A stretch of 15,853 nt of DNA. Source: Byssochlamys sp. IMV 00236. Its lineage: Eukaryota; Ascomycota; Eurotiomycetes; Eurotiales; Thermoascaceae. The notes below the pieces were generated by a model. That model saw nothing but the letters and a program-made list of their open reading frames with translations, was not told where the DNA came from and searched no databases. Location: the NCBI GenBank assembly GCA_001931875.2, contig MSJH02000038.1, forward strand, positions 1-15,853, given 5' to 3'. The position numbers were made by a program, and so were the translations under genes. This document shows, in pieces, positions 8,704 through 15,853 of the stretch; position 1 is the stretch's first letter, and the number at the start of each line of letters is the position of its first letter.

Positions 8704-9977
8704 CCCTTTTCTTAGTTGCGTGAAGTTATTGTTTTCAATAAATAAGTTTTACTCCTTACAAGAAAATAAGGTTTATGCTCACACTTTTATTTATTTCTAA
8801 AGTGTTTCATGACTCTTTGCCTATCTTTTTTACACTTTTTATATTCATTCAGATTATCACTTGAATATACATTAATGGGATCGTTCATCTCTTTTTTGCA
8901 TAGTAAAAAGACTAAAAGGCAATAAATTTCATGCATCCTTTGTTTATACCACGCGTCCTTAGGCTTATTTCGTAGTCTTGGTCACACACACACTATTTGT
9001 GTTACTCTGTTAAATATTTTTCTTTTGACTTTTTACCAGTAAAGACAAGATAAATACTATTTTGTAGTAGCTGATATCTGCTTTATTTGCTATACATTCT
9101 TTTCGGAAAGTAAATTCGCCTGTGATCGAAAATAAATACACCCATGGTGAGAACAAAATTCATGTTGCATGAAATGTAAATTCGTCGTCGCCAAGAATAT
9201 TTTCGTAATATTAACAGGTGGGCTGCCTTGGAGTTGAAATTAACTTAATATTAGAAATAGCCCTCTTTAGCCTGCTTGTAAAAGTTTAAATTCTTTATTC
9301 GGTCTTTCCATGAAATCAGAAGAACATGTAGTCATATTTGGCAATGCATATTCTTGAATGGTCACGAAGCAGATCGCCCCTATTTAATACGATTTCTTTG
9401 TTCCAGGTATTCGATCCTTCTTTACAGCAGTTATCAAGTATCCCTCTGAGTGTTCAAAGATTCACAAATCAAAACTAGCCTGTCCTCATGGTCCTTGCTC
9501 TGACTCGCTTGTCCCGCCCTCTTTGATCTCTGGCGTGTATATCTGGAACGTTCTCCCAATTGCCTCTTCTTGTGCTCTGGGTTTTCTCTGTCCTCCGTTC
9601 CTTTTTTTTTGTTTAAACTATCCTGGGTAGTTATCGCTACCCTCCCCAGAATGCACCTTGGTGGTAAGTAAAACTAATATTAGGATATATGCTCTAATAC
9701 TAACATACTTTTTCTCTCTTTTTCTACATATACTCATTATCTCTCTCTCTCTTTTGACATGATGTCGTTTTATTCAAACATATTTTTCTTTGTCGTCTTT
9801 TTACGCAAATAATTTTTTTATTTTATGACAACATTTTATAAAATTAATGTCAATAATTAATAAAAATACAGTAAAGTAGCAGTGTTGTATAAAGAAATGA
9901 AGCAGGTTATACAAAATCAAAAGAACGCCACCACCAAAAATGGTAATAACAAATGATAGATGAGTCCCGAAGCCCTG
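8704..9977. other. Gene-free stretch; one GC-richer block resembling an old element
   Basis: This is AT-rich with no supported gene. From about 9470 to 9663 the base composition becomes more balanced and one + frame reads 'SLISGVYIWNVLP' and later 'LSLPSPECTLVV' up to a strong GTAAGT donor at 9664-9669, with TACTAAC at 9698-9704. No AG acceptor follows until 9870. The first phrase faintly recalls the C-terminal 'WNxLP' region of LINE reverse transcriptases; this is weak. (TC)n occurs at 9740-9752, and TAAAAAGACTA at 8904-8914. Confidence 0.4.
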
Positions 9978-10157
9978 TTAACTCATGAAAGAAATAATAA
10001 CTTTATTTTGAACAAATCTAGACGCAAGCATCAGGGAAAGGTCAAGGTACATGGTCTGCGCCCTCAAATCCTCTCGTATAACAGCCCTGAGTAGTTTCTG
10101 AATTAAACCACAAATAGCCTTGACAAACTTTTGTTCTTTTTTAGGTTTCGCAGTGCC
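9978..10157 (-). CDS. Possible terminal exon or relic of an unknown helical protein
   Basis: On the minus strand 59 codons are open between a TAG at 10160-10158 and TAA at 9980-9978. The translation is compositionally protein-like and amphipathic ('KFVKAICGLIQKLLRAVI', 'LRAQTMYLDLSLMLASRF'). The in-frame TAG doubles as a potential splice acceptor (TACTAG then GGC), so this could be a last exon, but no matching upstream exon was found. It lies 137 bp downstream of the secreted-peptide gene on the same strand. No family recognised; it may be a pseudogene fragment. Confidence 0.2.
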   Translation of the reverse strand, partial: GTAKPKKEQKFVKAICGLIQKLLRAVIREDLRAQTMYLDLSLMLASRFVQNKVIISFMS

Positions 10158-10260
10158 CTAGTATTACTTAAAAGAAGTGATGTTCTCTCTCTTTTGAATA
10201 GGCTACAATAAAAGGAAAAATCAAGGCGATCACATGTCATATTAGAAAAGAAACAGGCGC

Positions 10261-10266
10261 TTTATT
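10261..10266 (-). terminator. AATAAA poly(A) signal of the secreted-peptide gene
   Basis: AATAAA on the minus strand lies 27 nt beyond the TGA at 10296-10294. This spacing is suitable for a short 3' UTR. Confidence 0.55.
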
Positions 10267-10293
10267 ATTAAAGAAATAGCAGATACTTTGAGA

Positions 10294-10467
10294 TCAAGGT
10301 GAAGTTCTTAAAAAGCAGCAAGTCCAGCAATTAACAATTTTTTTTGGTTGGAACGTTCCAGGACAATTGATTTTGTTAGGGGCGCAAAGTCTCAAGCAGC
10401 CCTGTCCGACAGTAGATGTAACCATAAAAGAGCCAAGGACAAAGAGAACAGCAGAGATAACCTTCAT
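10294..10467 (-). CDS. Small secreted cysteine-rich basic peptide (57 aa)
   Basis: This is a single-exon gene. Residues 1 to about 21 form a typical signal peptide: MK, a hydrophobic core VISAVLFVLGSFMV, then the polar end TSTVG; cleavage is likely near residue 21/22. The predicted mature part is about 35 residues with six cysteines spaced C-x3-C-x6-C-x11-C-x2-C-C. It has five Lys/Arg and no Asp/Glu, so it is clearly cationic. Six cysteines would allow three disulfides. The ATG has A at -3, a TATA box 61-68 bp upstream and a CT-rich leader, and AATAAA follows the stop, so it has the layout of a real expressed gene. No named family was recognised. Basic, short, disulfide-rich secreted fungal peptides include antimicrobial peptides and host-interaction effectors; which applies here cannot be told from sequence. 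It stands alone, with no secretion, processing or immunity gene beside it. Confidence 0.7.
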   Translation of the reverse strand: MKVISAVLFVLGSFMVTSTVGQGCLRLCAPNKINCPGTFQPKKIVNCWTCCFLRTSP

Positions 10468-10527
10468 ATTTTCAACTTGTGGTAGATAGAAAAGTAAAGA
10501 AAGGCGATGGAAGCAGGTTGCGATCCT

Positions 10528-10535
10528 TATTTATA
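10528..10535 (-). promoter_or_regulatory. TATA box of the secreted-peptide gene
   Basis: TATAAATA on the minus strand lies 61-68 bp upstream of the ATG at 10467. A T/C-rich leader lies between them. Confidence 0.6.
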
Positions 10536-11241
10536 CTCAAACAGTGTTTGTATTTATCTGAAACTCGTTTAAATCAACTAATCAAAAGCTTTCATCGTAA
10601 ACTTGCATACACTCACGAAACATAACGTAATTCGTTCGTATAGGAATGCATTACATGTATACCATAACCTTAATTAATACAAAGCTTACAGTAAGCATAA
10701 GGAGCGGCTGATGAAGGAGAACGTTGATCTACATAAGACAGCTTACAAATATTATGAAATTTTATTTAGAGTAAACAGTCAAAGTAAATAGTTATACCAA
10801 ACCTGATGCATTACAACAGAGGTATCTTTATCGAACGCCGGATAGTATGTAATGGATTAAGCTTCATTACCATTGTGTTCCATTGACAGCTTCATGCTTG
10901 ATTTATTTCTTCTTTGAAGCTACAAAAGCGTGATCATCATCTTACTTCAGGCTTCTTCTTTATGATACATTTAATAGTCGAATGCGGCAATAGGTGCGCC
11001 ATATGCATGTAATAAGCAAGATCGTCCGTCCTATGTACATTTTTGTTTTGTTTTTGTTTGCACTGCTTCTGTTTCTATCCAGTTACACGAACGTTTAATG
11101 GATTCAAAGTCATAATATAACTACACAAGCTCCGCTGCTTGAATAAGGGAGCATTGAATTATATCGTTGTCACTACAATTGAAAAAATTATCTATTCGAC
11201 TGGATTGGACATTGAATACGTTTGGGGGCAAATACTTGCCC
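10536..11241. other. Gene-free stretch upstream of the secreted-peptide gene
   Basis: This is AT-rich DNA with frequent stops in all frames. The proximal part presumably holds the upstream regulatory region of the peptide gene. No distinct motif, repeat or RNA gene was recognised. Confidence 0.45.
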
Positions 11242-11810
11242 TTATGTATTCATTATAGTCATGACATGCGGATCGAGGCAGATTTGAAAAGCTGCATTCC
11301 CTGATTTAACGCGCGCAAATGCTTTATCAAGAAGTTTGAAACGAAGCACCGTGCCAGATACTACTCTTGTATTCACAATGGGAGATGAGGGCCACATAAA
11401 ACATTGCGCAGTGCTCAGCATGATTTGTAAAGACAATCCATGATGCAGACTTGAGTGTGCACGACAATATGCTTGCATAACGATTTTGGGCGCCGTTGAC
11501 TAGACTTGTACAGATGCGTCCGAAATTGACCTTGTACAACCGTCCTGATGCAGAACTGACAATTCAAAAAATCTCCAAATTAGTTCAAGACGTCTTAGAA
11601 GACAATTACAAGAATTACACAGCAGAAACTATATTACTGGACTACATCAAGACAGTAACAAGGGAAAAAAAGATGTTTCGTAAAGTCCAAGTTACCCGAG
11701 AAAATTGGCATCTGCAGAGAAACTATTATGCAAGCTTCATGGTTGGAATAGAGCGCATGCATATAAGGGCTGTTACAGCAGGAAGGAGATATCCAATGTC
11801 CCACCGCTAG
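11242..11810 (+). pseudogene. GC-richer block with an open 98-codon frame; probable decayed gene
   Basis: A + frame runs from the ATG at 11514 to TAG 11808-11810 (98 aa). The translation looks like a real protein: helix-rich 'LTIQKISKLVQDVLEDN', then 'LLDYIKTVTREKKMF', then a basic C-terminus. Upstream, from about 11287 to 11490, other + frames read sensibly for 40-50 codons but are broken by stops and frame changes, as expected for an old coding sequence. A minus frame at 11478-11242 is also open for 78 codons, so the strand of the upstream part is uncertain. No family or domain recognised. An intact short gene at 11514-11810 remains possible. Confidence 0.3.
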
Positions 11811-11966
11811 AAGACAAGTTCTTTGGTACGAAGAATCAAAGATAAAAGAGAAACTTGATTGATAGTGGAGGACATCTCTCCTATATTCAGATATTTCCTT
11901 CAAAAGACTCAATGATAAAGAATAAACTTTTAGTTATTGCCATCTGTTAGTATTTTAAAACTATAA

Positions 11967-12140
11967 TTAATTTACAACGAGCATAACAAAAGGGAGAAAT
12001 ATTCTTTCACGCCCAACTCCAATAGTAGCAAAAAACTTCATCTTGATTTTATATTATATGCTAATGGTCAAGAAATTGGCTGCGGTGAAGTAAAGGTTTG
12101 CAAAATCAAAAATAGTTTATTGGAAAACGACAGGCTTTGA
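11967..12140 (+). pseudogene. Fragment of an unknown protein ('GQEIGCGEVK' segment)
   Basis: There are 57 open codons between TAA at 11964-11966 and TGA at 12138-12140, with no ATG near the beginning. The core reads 'KKLHLDFILYANGQEIGCGEVK' in part, then 'SLLENDRL'. The motif (I/L)G(C/T)GE(V/I)K followed by an E-x-DR element resembles a family of uncharacterised proteins I associate with Mucoromycota genomes, but this is from memory and untested. The abrupt ends suggest a decayed copy. It lies between the 11.5 kb frame and the spliced mini-gene at 12.17 kb. Confidence 0.25.
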
Positions 12141-12172
12141 GAGCACCTATCTCACACCGCACCTACAACAAC

Positions 12173-12428
12173 ATGGAAAGGATTCTAGAATATTTAAAAA
12201 GCTTCAAGGTAAGAAATTGCCCCACTTAAGAGAAACAACATCCCTCTGGTAACAGTAGATAGATTAAATGTTACTTTTATGTAGAATGCTATGGTTTCTA
12301 ACTTAACTACCGAGGAAGACATAGTAAAATCGTATTTTTATCATGAATGCTCTTCTTTCTTCAAGCCTACTATAATCTCTAAAAAAAAACTAAAATTTTT
12401 CTTTGCGATTGTTATTTATTGCTTTTAA
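12173..12428 (+). CDS. Candidate two-exon small gene or 5' remnant of a larger one (59 aa)
   Basis: Exon 1 is 12173-12208 (ATG, 12 codons, ending AAG). A 76-bp intron follows, beginning GTAAGA and ending TTTTATGTAG. Exon 2 is 12285-12428, ending TAA. The intron has the size and borders of introns in the three conserved genes, and removing it keeps the frame. The product begins MERILEYLKSFK and continues with 'NLTTEEDIVKSYFYHECSSFF', then becomes Lys- and Phe-rich with lower-complexity sequence. The tail after residue about 45 is less convincing, so the piece may be the 5' end of a longer gene that lost its remainder. No family was identified with confidence. Confidence 0.33.
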
Positions 12429-13700
12429 AGTGATATACAGGAGCATGCTTGGCTCTGTCGACATGCAAAGCATAGATTATAAATATTACATAAAAACAAA
12501 ACGAAACCAAAAAACAATAGAGACAAGACAAGTAATCAGACTCACTGACAAGTAAAATGCTCAGTATATGTTTTGATAAATGAGTCAATATATAAAAAGA
12601 GGTATAGAAAGTAATAGATTATTCTAGTTACTGAGAGACTTGCATGGGTACGAACTTCTAAAATAGTGAAGCATATGTTACGAGAATATGGATTTGTGTT
12701 GTCTCGAGCCCATTAGAATCCTGTTTTGCTGGATTATGAACTATAGAAGCAATTTTTATAGATTGAGTCGGTACGAGGATTGAAGACCAAATAGAAGATA
12801 TTGGAAGGAGTGAGGTAATGTATTATTGAAGAAAAAAGGGAAGAGTATGTCACTGATATGGTACTATTTACAGATATTCTGTAGATGTGCTGGACTATCA
12901 TGAGCAATTCAAAAGACACGATATTATAATGGATTATGCTCCTATACACTATTTCCAGATATAAATGTTGCTCTAGCTTGTTGCATTTGTGTAAAAGTTG
13001 TATTATAAACTTCATAAGATGTGTCATTACTTTCCGGAAACAATGTAAATTACACTAGAAATCATTATGAACAAACTACAGGAATATGGTATAGATAACT
13101 ACCTGAAGTTCACTTATTTTTATTGGTAACAAAGATATAGATTACACAAGATTCATTATTGCTTGTTGATCAACAAGAACCATGGAAATGGAAAATGTTG
13201 TTTCATAAAAAAAAGAGGATGCTATAGTAGCCTTCGTTGTCTGTGTCATCATAAAATAAAGTTTGAACCAGACAAGACAATTGCTTGATTGACACCCTAA
13301 GAAAAACAAAGTTTCTTATTATAGATAGTCGATGAATCATCCAAGCTAGGACTATTGAATTTTTAAACTGTAATAAAAAAGATATATTACTTACTGGCAG
13401 GTTTCCATTGCTCAAAAAGAAAACTATGCCAGTGCTACCTATTTGTACTACACTCAGTTTGGCTTAGGTCTATTTTAATGTTCTTAATAAACCCCGAGTT
13501 GCCTTTGGTTCTACTTAAATATAGTTGTACAGATAAAGAAAACTCATTATACGGTGAAGTAATGTTACAAAAGTTGAATTTTTACAATACAAAATATACA
13601 GGAATGCGACATCTTGGCGCGAGAGAAAATGAGAGGCGAATAGTGAAGTCAATAAGGTGCATTGTGTGTGACAATGATAAGCTTCTTCCCTGAACTGTTC
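12429..13700. other. Gene-poor stretch; no supported gene
   Basis: This is AT-rich. Short open segments occur: about 26 codons around 12640-12713, reading 'VKHMLREYGFVLSRAH', and a stop-to-stop + frame at 13367-13693 containing an ATG at 13478 (71 codons). A 108-codon open stretch is near what chance gives at this composition over a window of this size, so I do not call it. The two segments near 13050 and 13140, 'ATTACACTAGAAATCATTAT' and a close variant, are loosely repeated. Confidence 0.45.
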
Positions 13701-13707
13701 ATTTTGT

Positions 13708-13804
13708 TATAAATCAAAAAGTAATAGCTGCCTCTTCTTCTTTAGCTCTCTTTTCTTTTCTTATTTTCTGTCCTCTATCTCTCCTTTTTCTCTTTGTTTT
13801 ATAC
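13708..13804 (+). promoter_or_regulatory. TATA box and CT-rich leader of the membrane-protein gene
   Basis: TATAAAT lies at 13708-13714, followed from about 13728 by roughly 70 nt of almost pure pyrimidine, then the ATG at 13805. This is the same design as the other promoters in the window. Confidence 0.6.
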
Positions 13805-15286
13805 ATGACTGATAGTAATTCTACATCATTTGGGTCAATTTTCGCTTCTGGCATTCAAGATGTGGCGGCTGTAGCAGCTGTGCTAGGAATAGATATATGT
13901 GATACAAATGCTGGATTAGCGTTAACCAAGGGCTATCTGTTCCTTGCTGCATGTGGCATGTCAATGTTTGGTGTTCTAGGGCTTGCAAAGGACGTCCTCA
14001 AATCTTTTTTGCCTCTGCATATTGCCTAGAACTTGGATATCGAGGTTGAAAAATTCGACACGTACAGAATAGATAAAGCAATACACAGAGTATTAGAAGA
14101 TGGATTGTCGTTTGAAAAAAGAACACGTTTGAGTAGACAAAATGTCAAAATACGAATGTATGTGCAAGATTATGGTAGATCAACTTGGATAAGTGCTTTC
14201 TCTTCGTGCTTTTTCTTATCCTGCATCAACCTTATACCATATGTACCTCATTACAGGACTCTACTATTACATCTTGAAGATACTCCAGATTCGTCTGACG
14301 CATACATATACTTTCCTCTCCTCTTGGCATTCTCTAGCTTTGTAGCTTCCTTCGTCTGCTGGTTTGACGCTGCGATCATGCTGTCAGGATCCCCTTCACT
14401 CTATACATTAGCTACTTTTGATATGGACCTGTTCGAGTCTCATTACTTTGGTAATTTGCTTACTAGGCGCATTGGCTATGGGATAGGACTTCTCGCAGCT
14501 GTAGGCACTGTCATTGGTTATATAGGTTCATACTTGGTTGTTCAGAAGATGACATCGATAGACACCTATTATTGGCTAGGGCTTGAGCTTACGCTATGCT
14601 TCTTACGCTTGGTGATATGGTCATGGAATACTGAAAAGGATGACTTGAATGTGATACAGTTACGGTATAAAATAGACATAAGCGATGAAGGAATTATCAA
14701 GCAGGCCCAAGAATTACCATTACCAAGAATTACCATTACCAAGAATTACCATTACCAAGAATTACCATTACCAAGAAGTAAAGTAGAAAATGCAATTAGC
14801 AAGCTCAAGCTTGGTGGCTACTTTATCCAATCTGAAATAGTGGATGCATACTATCAAGCAAAATATCATGTTCATGACCTATCTATCCCTTACTTTAACC
14901 AAATTCATTTATATACTCCCTTTCGCAGCAGTGATACCGTATTGAAGCCAAGATACTATATATTATGGGACAATAAGGTGCGCAAGCCGCAAAAGATTCT
15001 TGTAGTTCACGGAATTATAGGTTTGCTGACCGAACTCCAAACCAGCAAAATTAGTTATGTGAAAATCCCGCCGATAAGCTCTTGGGTATATTACTTCAAA
15101 GGAAACGAATTTGAACCACAGACAGGAGAGCAAATAGATGCTGGAGTACTTATGAAATTGAAATCAGAAATGGACTTTATTACTCCATGGATAAAGCTTG
15201 TCACTTCACGCAAGCAGGTTGATCCTGAGGTTGAAGAAGACGAGCAAATGTATAAATATGTAGAATTAGAGTTCCTATCGGGCTAA
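13805..15286 (+). pseudogene. Multi-pass membrane protein, unknown function, with one in-frame TAG at codon 75
   Basis: A single frame of 494 codons runs from the ATG at 13805 to TAA 15284-15286, interrupted only by TAG at 14027-14029. Before the stop is a Ser/Asp-rich start, then 'FGSIFASGIQDVAAVAAVLG' and a hydrophobic segment at about 43-75. After it, still in the same frame, come hydrophobic segments at about 126-151, 167-194, 223-247 and 256-273, followed by a hydrophilic C-terminal domain with an acidic end ('DPEVEEDEQ'). The N-terminal block resembles uncharacterised fungal membrane proteins (from memory). No GT donor gives an in-frame intron of normal length ending at this TAG; the only in-frame option is 36 bp with a poor GTCCTC donor. 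It may be a recent nonsense mutation, stop readthrough, or a sequencing error. Without readthrough the products would be 74 aa, or up to 377 aa from the next ATG near 14156. Codons 302-323 contain a 16-bp minisatellite. The promoter and AATAAA are present. Confidence 0.65.
14709..14777 (+). repeat. 16-bp minisatellite, four copies plus 5 bp, within coding sequence
   Basis: Unit AAGAATTACCATTACC is repeated exactly at 14709-14724, 14725-14740, 14741-14756 and 14757-14772, followed by AAGAA. Because 16 is not a multiple of 3, consecutive copies are read in rotating frames: ELPLPR, ITITK, NYHYQ, then ELPLPR again. Three extra units add exactly 48 bp (16 residues), so the downstream frame is kept only with one, four, seven… copies. 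The four copies are identical, which indicates recent expansion. Confidence 0.97.
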
Positions 15287-15323
15287 ACTTGAGTAGTATT
15301 AAAATAATAGTAACAGTAGCAAT

Positions 15324-15329
15324 AATAAA
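15324..15329 (+). terminator. AATAAA poly(A) signal of the membrane-protein gene
   Basis: AATAAA lies 37 nt beyond the TAA at 15284-15286, a normal spacing for a short 3' UTR. Confidence 0.5.
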
Positions 15330-15414
15330 CACTGGCCAACTATTCTGTATACACATTCATGTAAACTTTGACGCAGAGCTGCTTACTTTTATGAAATTGA
15401 TGCTTTCTAATTAA

Positions 15415-15627
15415 TCAAGCATCCTCGATATTAAACAGGTGGGCAATAATTGCAGTGTTTCGGATCAAAGCTTCTCTTGTTTTAATATCTTTTTCATTTC
15501 TGCATTCATTATAGAATGACCCATTATGTTCACTCGCCGTTTCAGTAATGAAATCATTAAATAACAGATTTTGTTTACTTAACGCTCTAGTGAGCGCTAT
15601 GATAAATGCCTGCTGGGACGAGATCAT
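15415..15627 (-). CDS. Hypothetical 70-aa protein or terminal exon
   Basis: The frame opens at the ATG 15627-15625 and ends at TGA 15417-15415. The product is hydrophilic and helix-rich ('AFIIALTRALSKQNLLFNDF', then 'TREALIRNTAIIAHLFN'). No signal peptide, membrane segment or known motif was seen. Upstream on the same strand CGTCCCAG just after the ATG could be a splice acceptor, so this may be a last exon instead. No TATA box was evident. It is convergent with the membrane-protein gene. Confidence 0.33.
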   Translation of the reverse strand: MISSQQAFIIALTRALSKQNLLFNDFITETASEHNGSFYNECRNEKDIKTREALIRNTAIIAHLFNIEDA

Positions 15628-15733
15628 AAAAACAATTGAAAGAGGCCTCCTCTGAGCTCGTAGTTTTTATTTCTAGACATAAGCTTGGAAAGAGTGTATG
15701 ATATTCTAAGGTAAATTTCTAGAAGGCAAAGAA

Positions 15734-15853
15734 TTAAGGTAAAACAACGTATTTCTGCAAGTGATCAGGAATAGCATTAGACAGATTCTTAGATTCTAAC
15801 CAAGTACGACCTTGAATGCACACGTTAATGTTTGGACTTTTTTTTTTTTTTTT
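15734..15853 (-). CDS. 3' end of an unknown gene running off the right edge
   Basis: The minus-strand frame is open from the window end to TAA 15736-15734. After a run of Lys codons (poly-A on this strand) it reads 'SPNINVCIQGRTWLESKNL' and ends 'DHLQKYVVLP'. The last about 33 residues look like genuine coding sequence. The A run just upstream ends in AG, so it could instead be intron sequence with the exon starting at about 15837. No family recognised; the start lies outside the window. Confidence 0.4.
   Translation of the reverse strand, partial: KKKKKSPNINVCIQGRTWLESKNLSNAIPDHLQKYVVLP

Noticed and set aside
13367..13693. A 108-codon stop-to-stop frame with an ATG at 13478
   Set aside because: A run of this length is expected about once in a window this size at this AT content. 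The product has no recognisable motif and the frame lies just before the promoter of the next gene.
8704..13700. tRNA, 5S rRNA, spliceosomal RNA or CRISPR-like arrays in the gene-poor middle
   Set aside because: No T-loop GGTTCGA-type box with a matching cloverleaf, no known snRNA core sequences and no regularly spaced direct repeats were found by eye.
13971..14029. A 59-bp intron removing the in-frame TAG of the membrane-protein gene
   Set aside because: The borders GTGTTC and CCTAG exist and the size fits, but joining there shifts the frame into an early stop. Donors at 13953, 13960 and 13966 also break the frame, and the only in-frame option is 36 bp with a poor donor.

Overview
The window looks like a fungal nuclear contig. 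It is AT-rich, its genes are split by very short GT-AG introns (47-76 bp, several with CTAAY branch sites), it has pyrimidine-rich leaders before start codons, and its genes have fungal/animal rather than bacterial architecture. The introns, the base composition and a few half-recognised gene fragments suggest an early-diverging filamentous fungus, probably Mucoromycota (Mucorales). That placement is inference. Both ends run into homopolymer T tracts, so they may be contig ends.

Left third (1-7.1 kb): three well-supported, multi-exon, conserved genes. (1) An IML2/TTC39-family TPR protein on +, 4 exons, 582 aa. (2) Convergent to it with only 84 bp between stop codons, the protein phosphatase 4 catalytic subunit on -, 9 exons including 17-nt and 19-nt exons, 306 aa. 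(3) After a 1.5 kb gene-free stretch, a concentrative nucleoside transporter (CNT/SLC28 family) on -, 5 exons, 582 aa, with a poly-Ser N-terminus encoded by a trinucleotide microsatellite. All three reconstruct in frame across every intron, with conserved motifs intact. They are unrelated housekeeping functions, not an operon-like system.

Middle (7.1-13.7 kb): mostly gene-poor, AT-rich DNA with GC-richer islands that look like decayed coding or transposon material. The best feature is a previously easy-to-miss 57-aa gene on - at 10294-10467. It encodes a signal peptide and a short, basic six-cysteine mature peptide, and it has its own TATA box, CT-rich leader and AATAAA. A second minus-strand TATA/CT-rich promoter at about 8.7 kb drives a region with no convincing protein. 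From 11.2 to 12.4 kb there are fragments of unknown proteins, including one cleanly spliced two-exon mini-gene.

Right end (13.7-15.85 kb): a TATA/CT-rich promoter precedes a 494-codon frame for a multi-pass membrane protein. The frame is interrupted by one in-frame TAG (14027-14029) that no plausible intron removes. It also carries a 16-bp minisatellite whose four copies are read in all three frames in turn. Two minus-strand fragments of unknown genes follow, the last running off the window. No tRNA, rRNA, CRISPR array or intact transposon was recognised.
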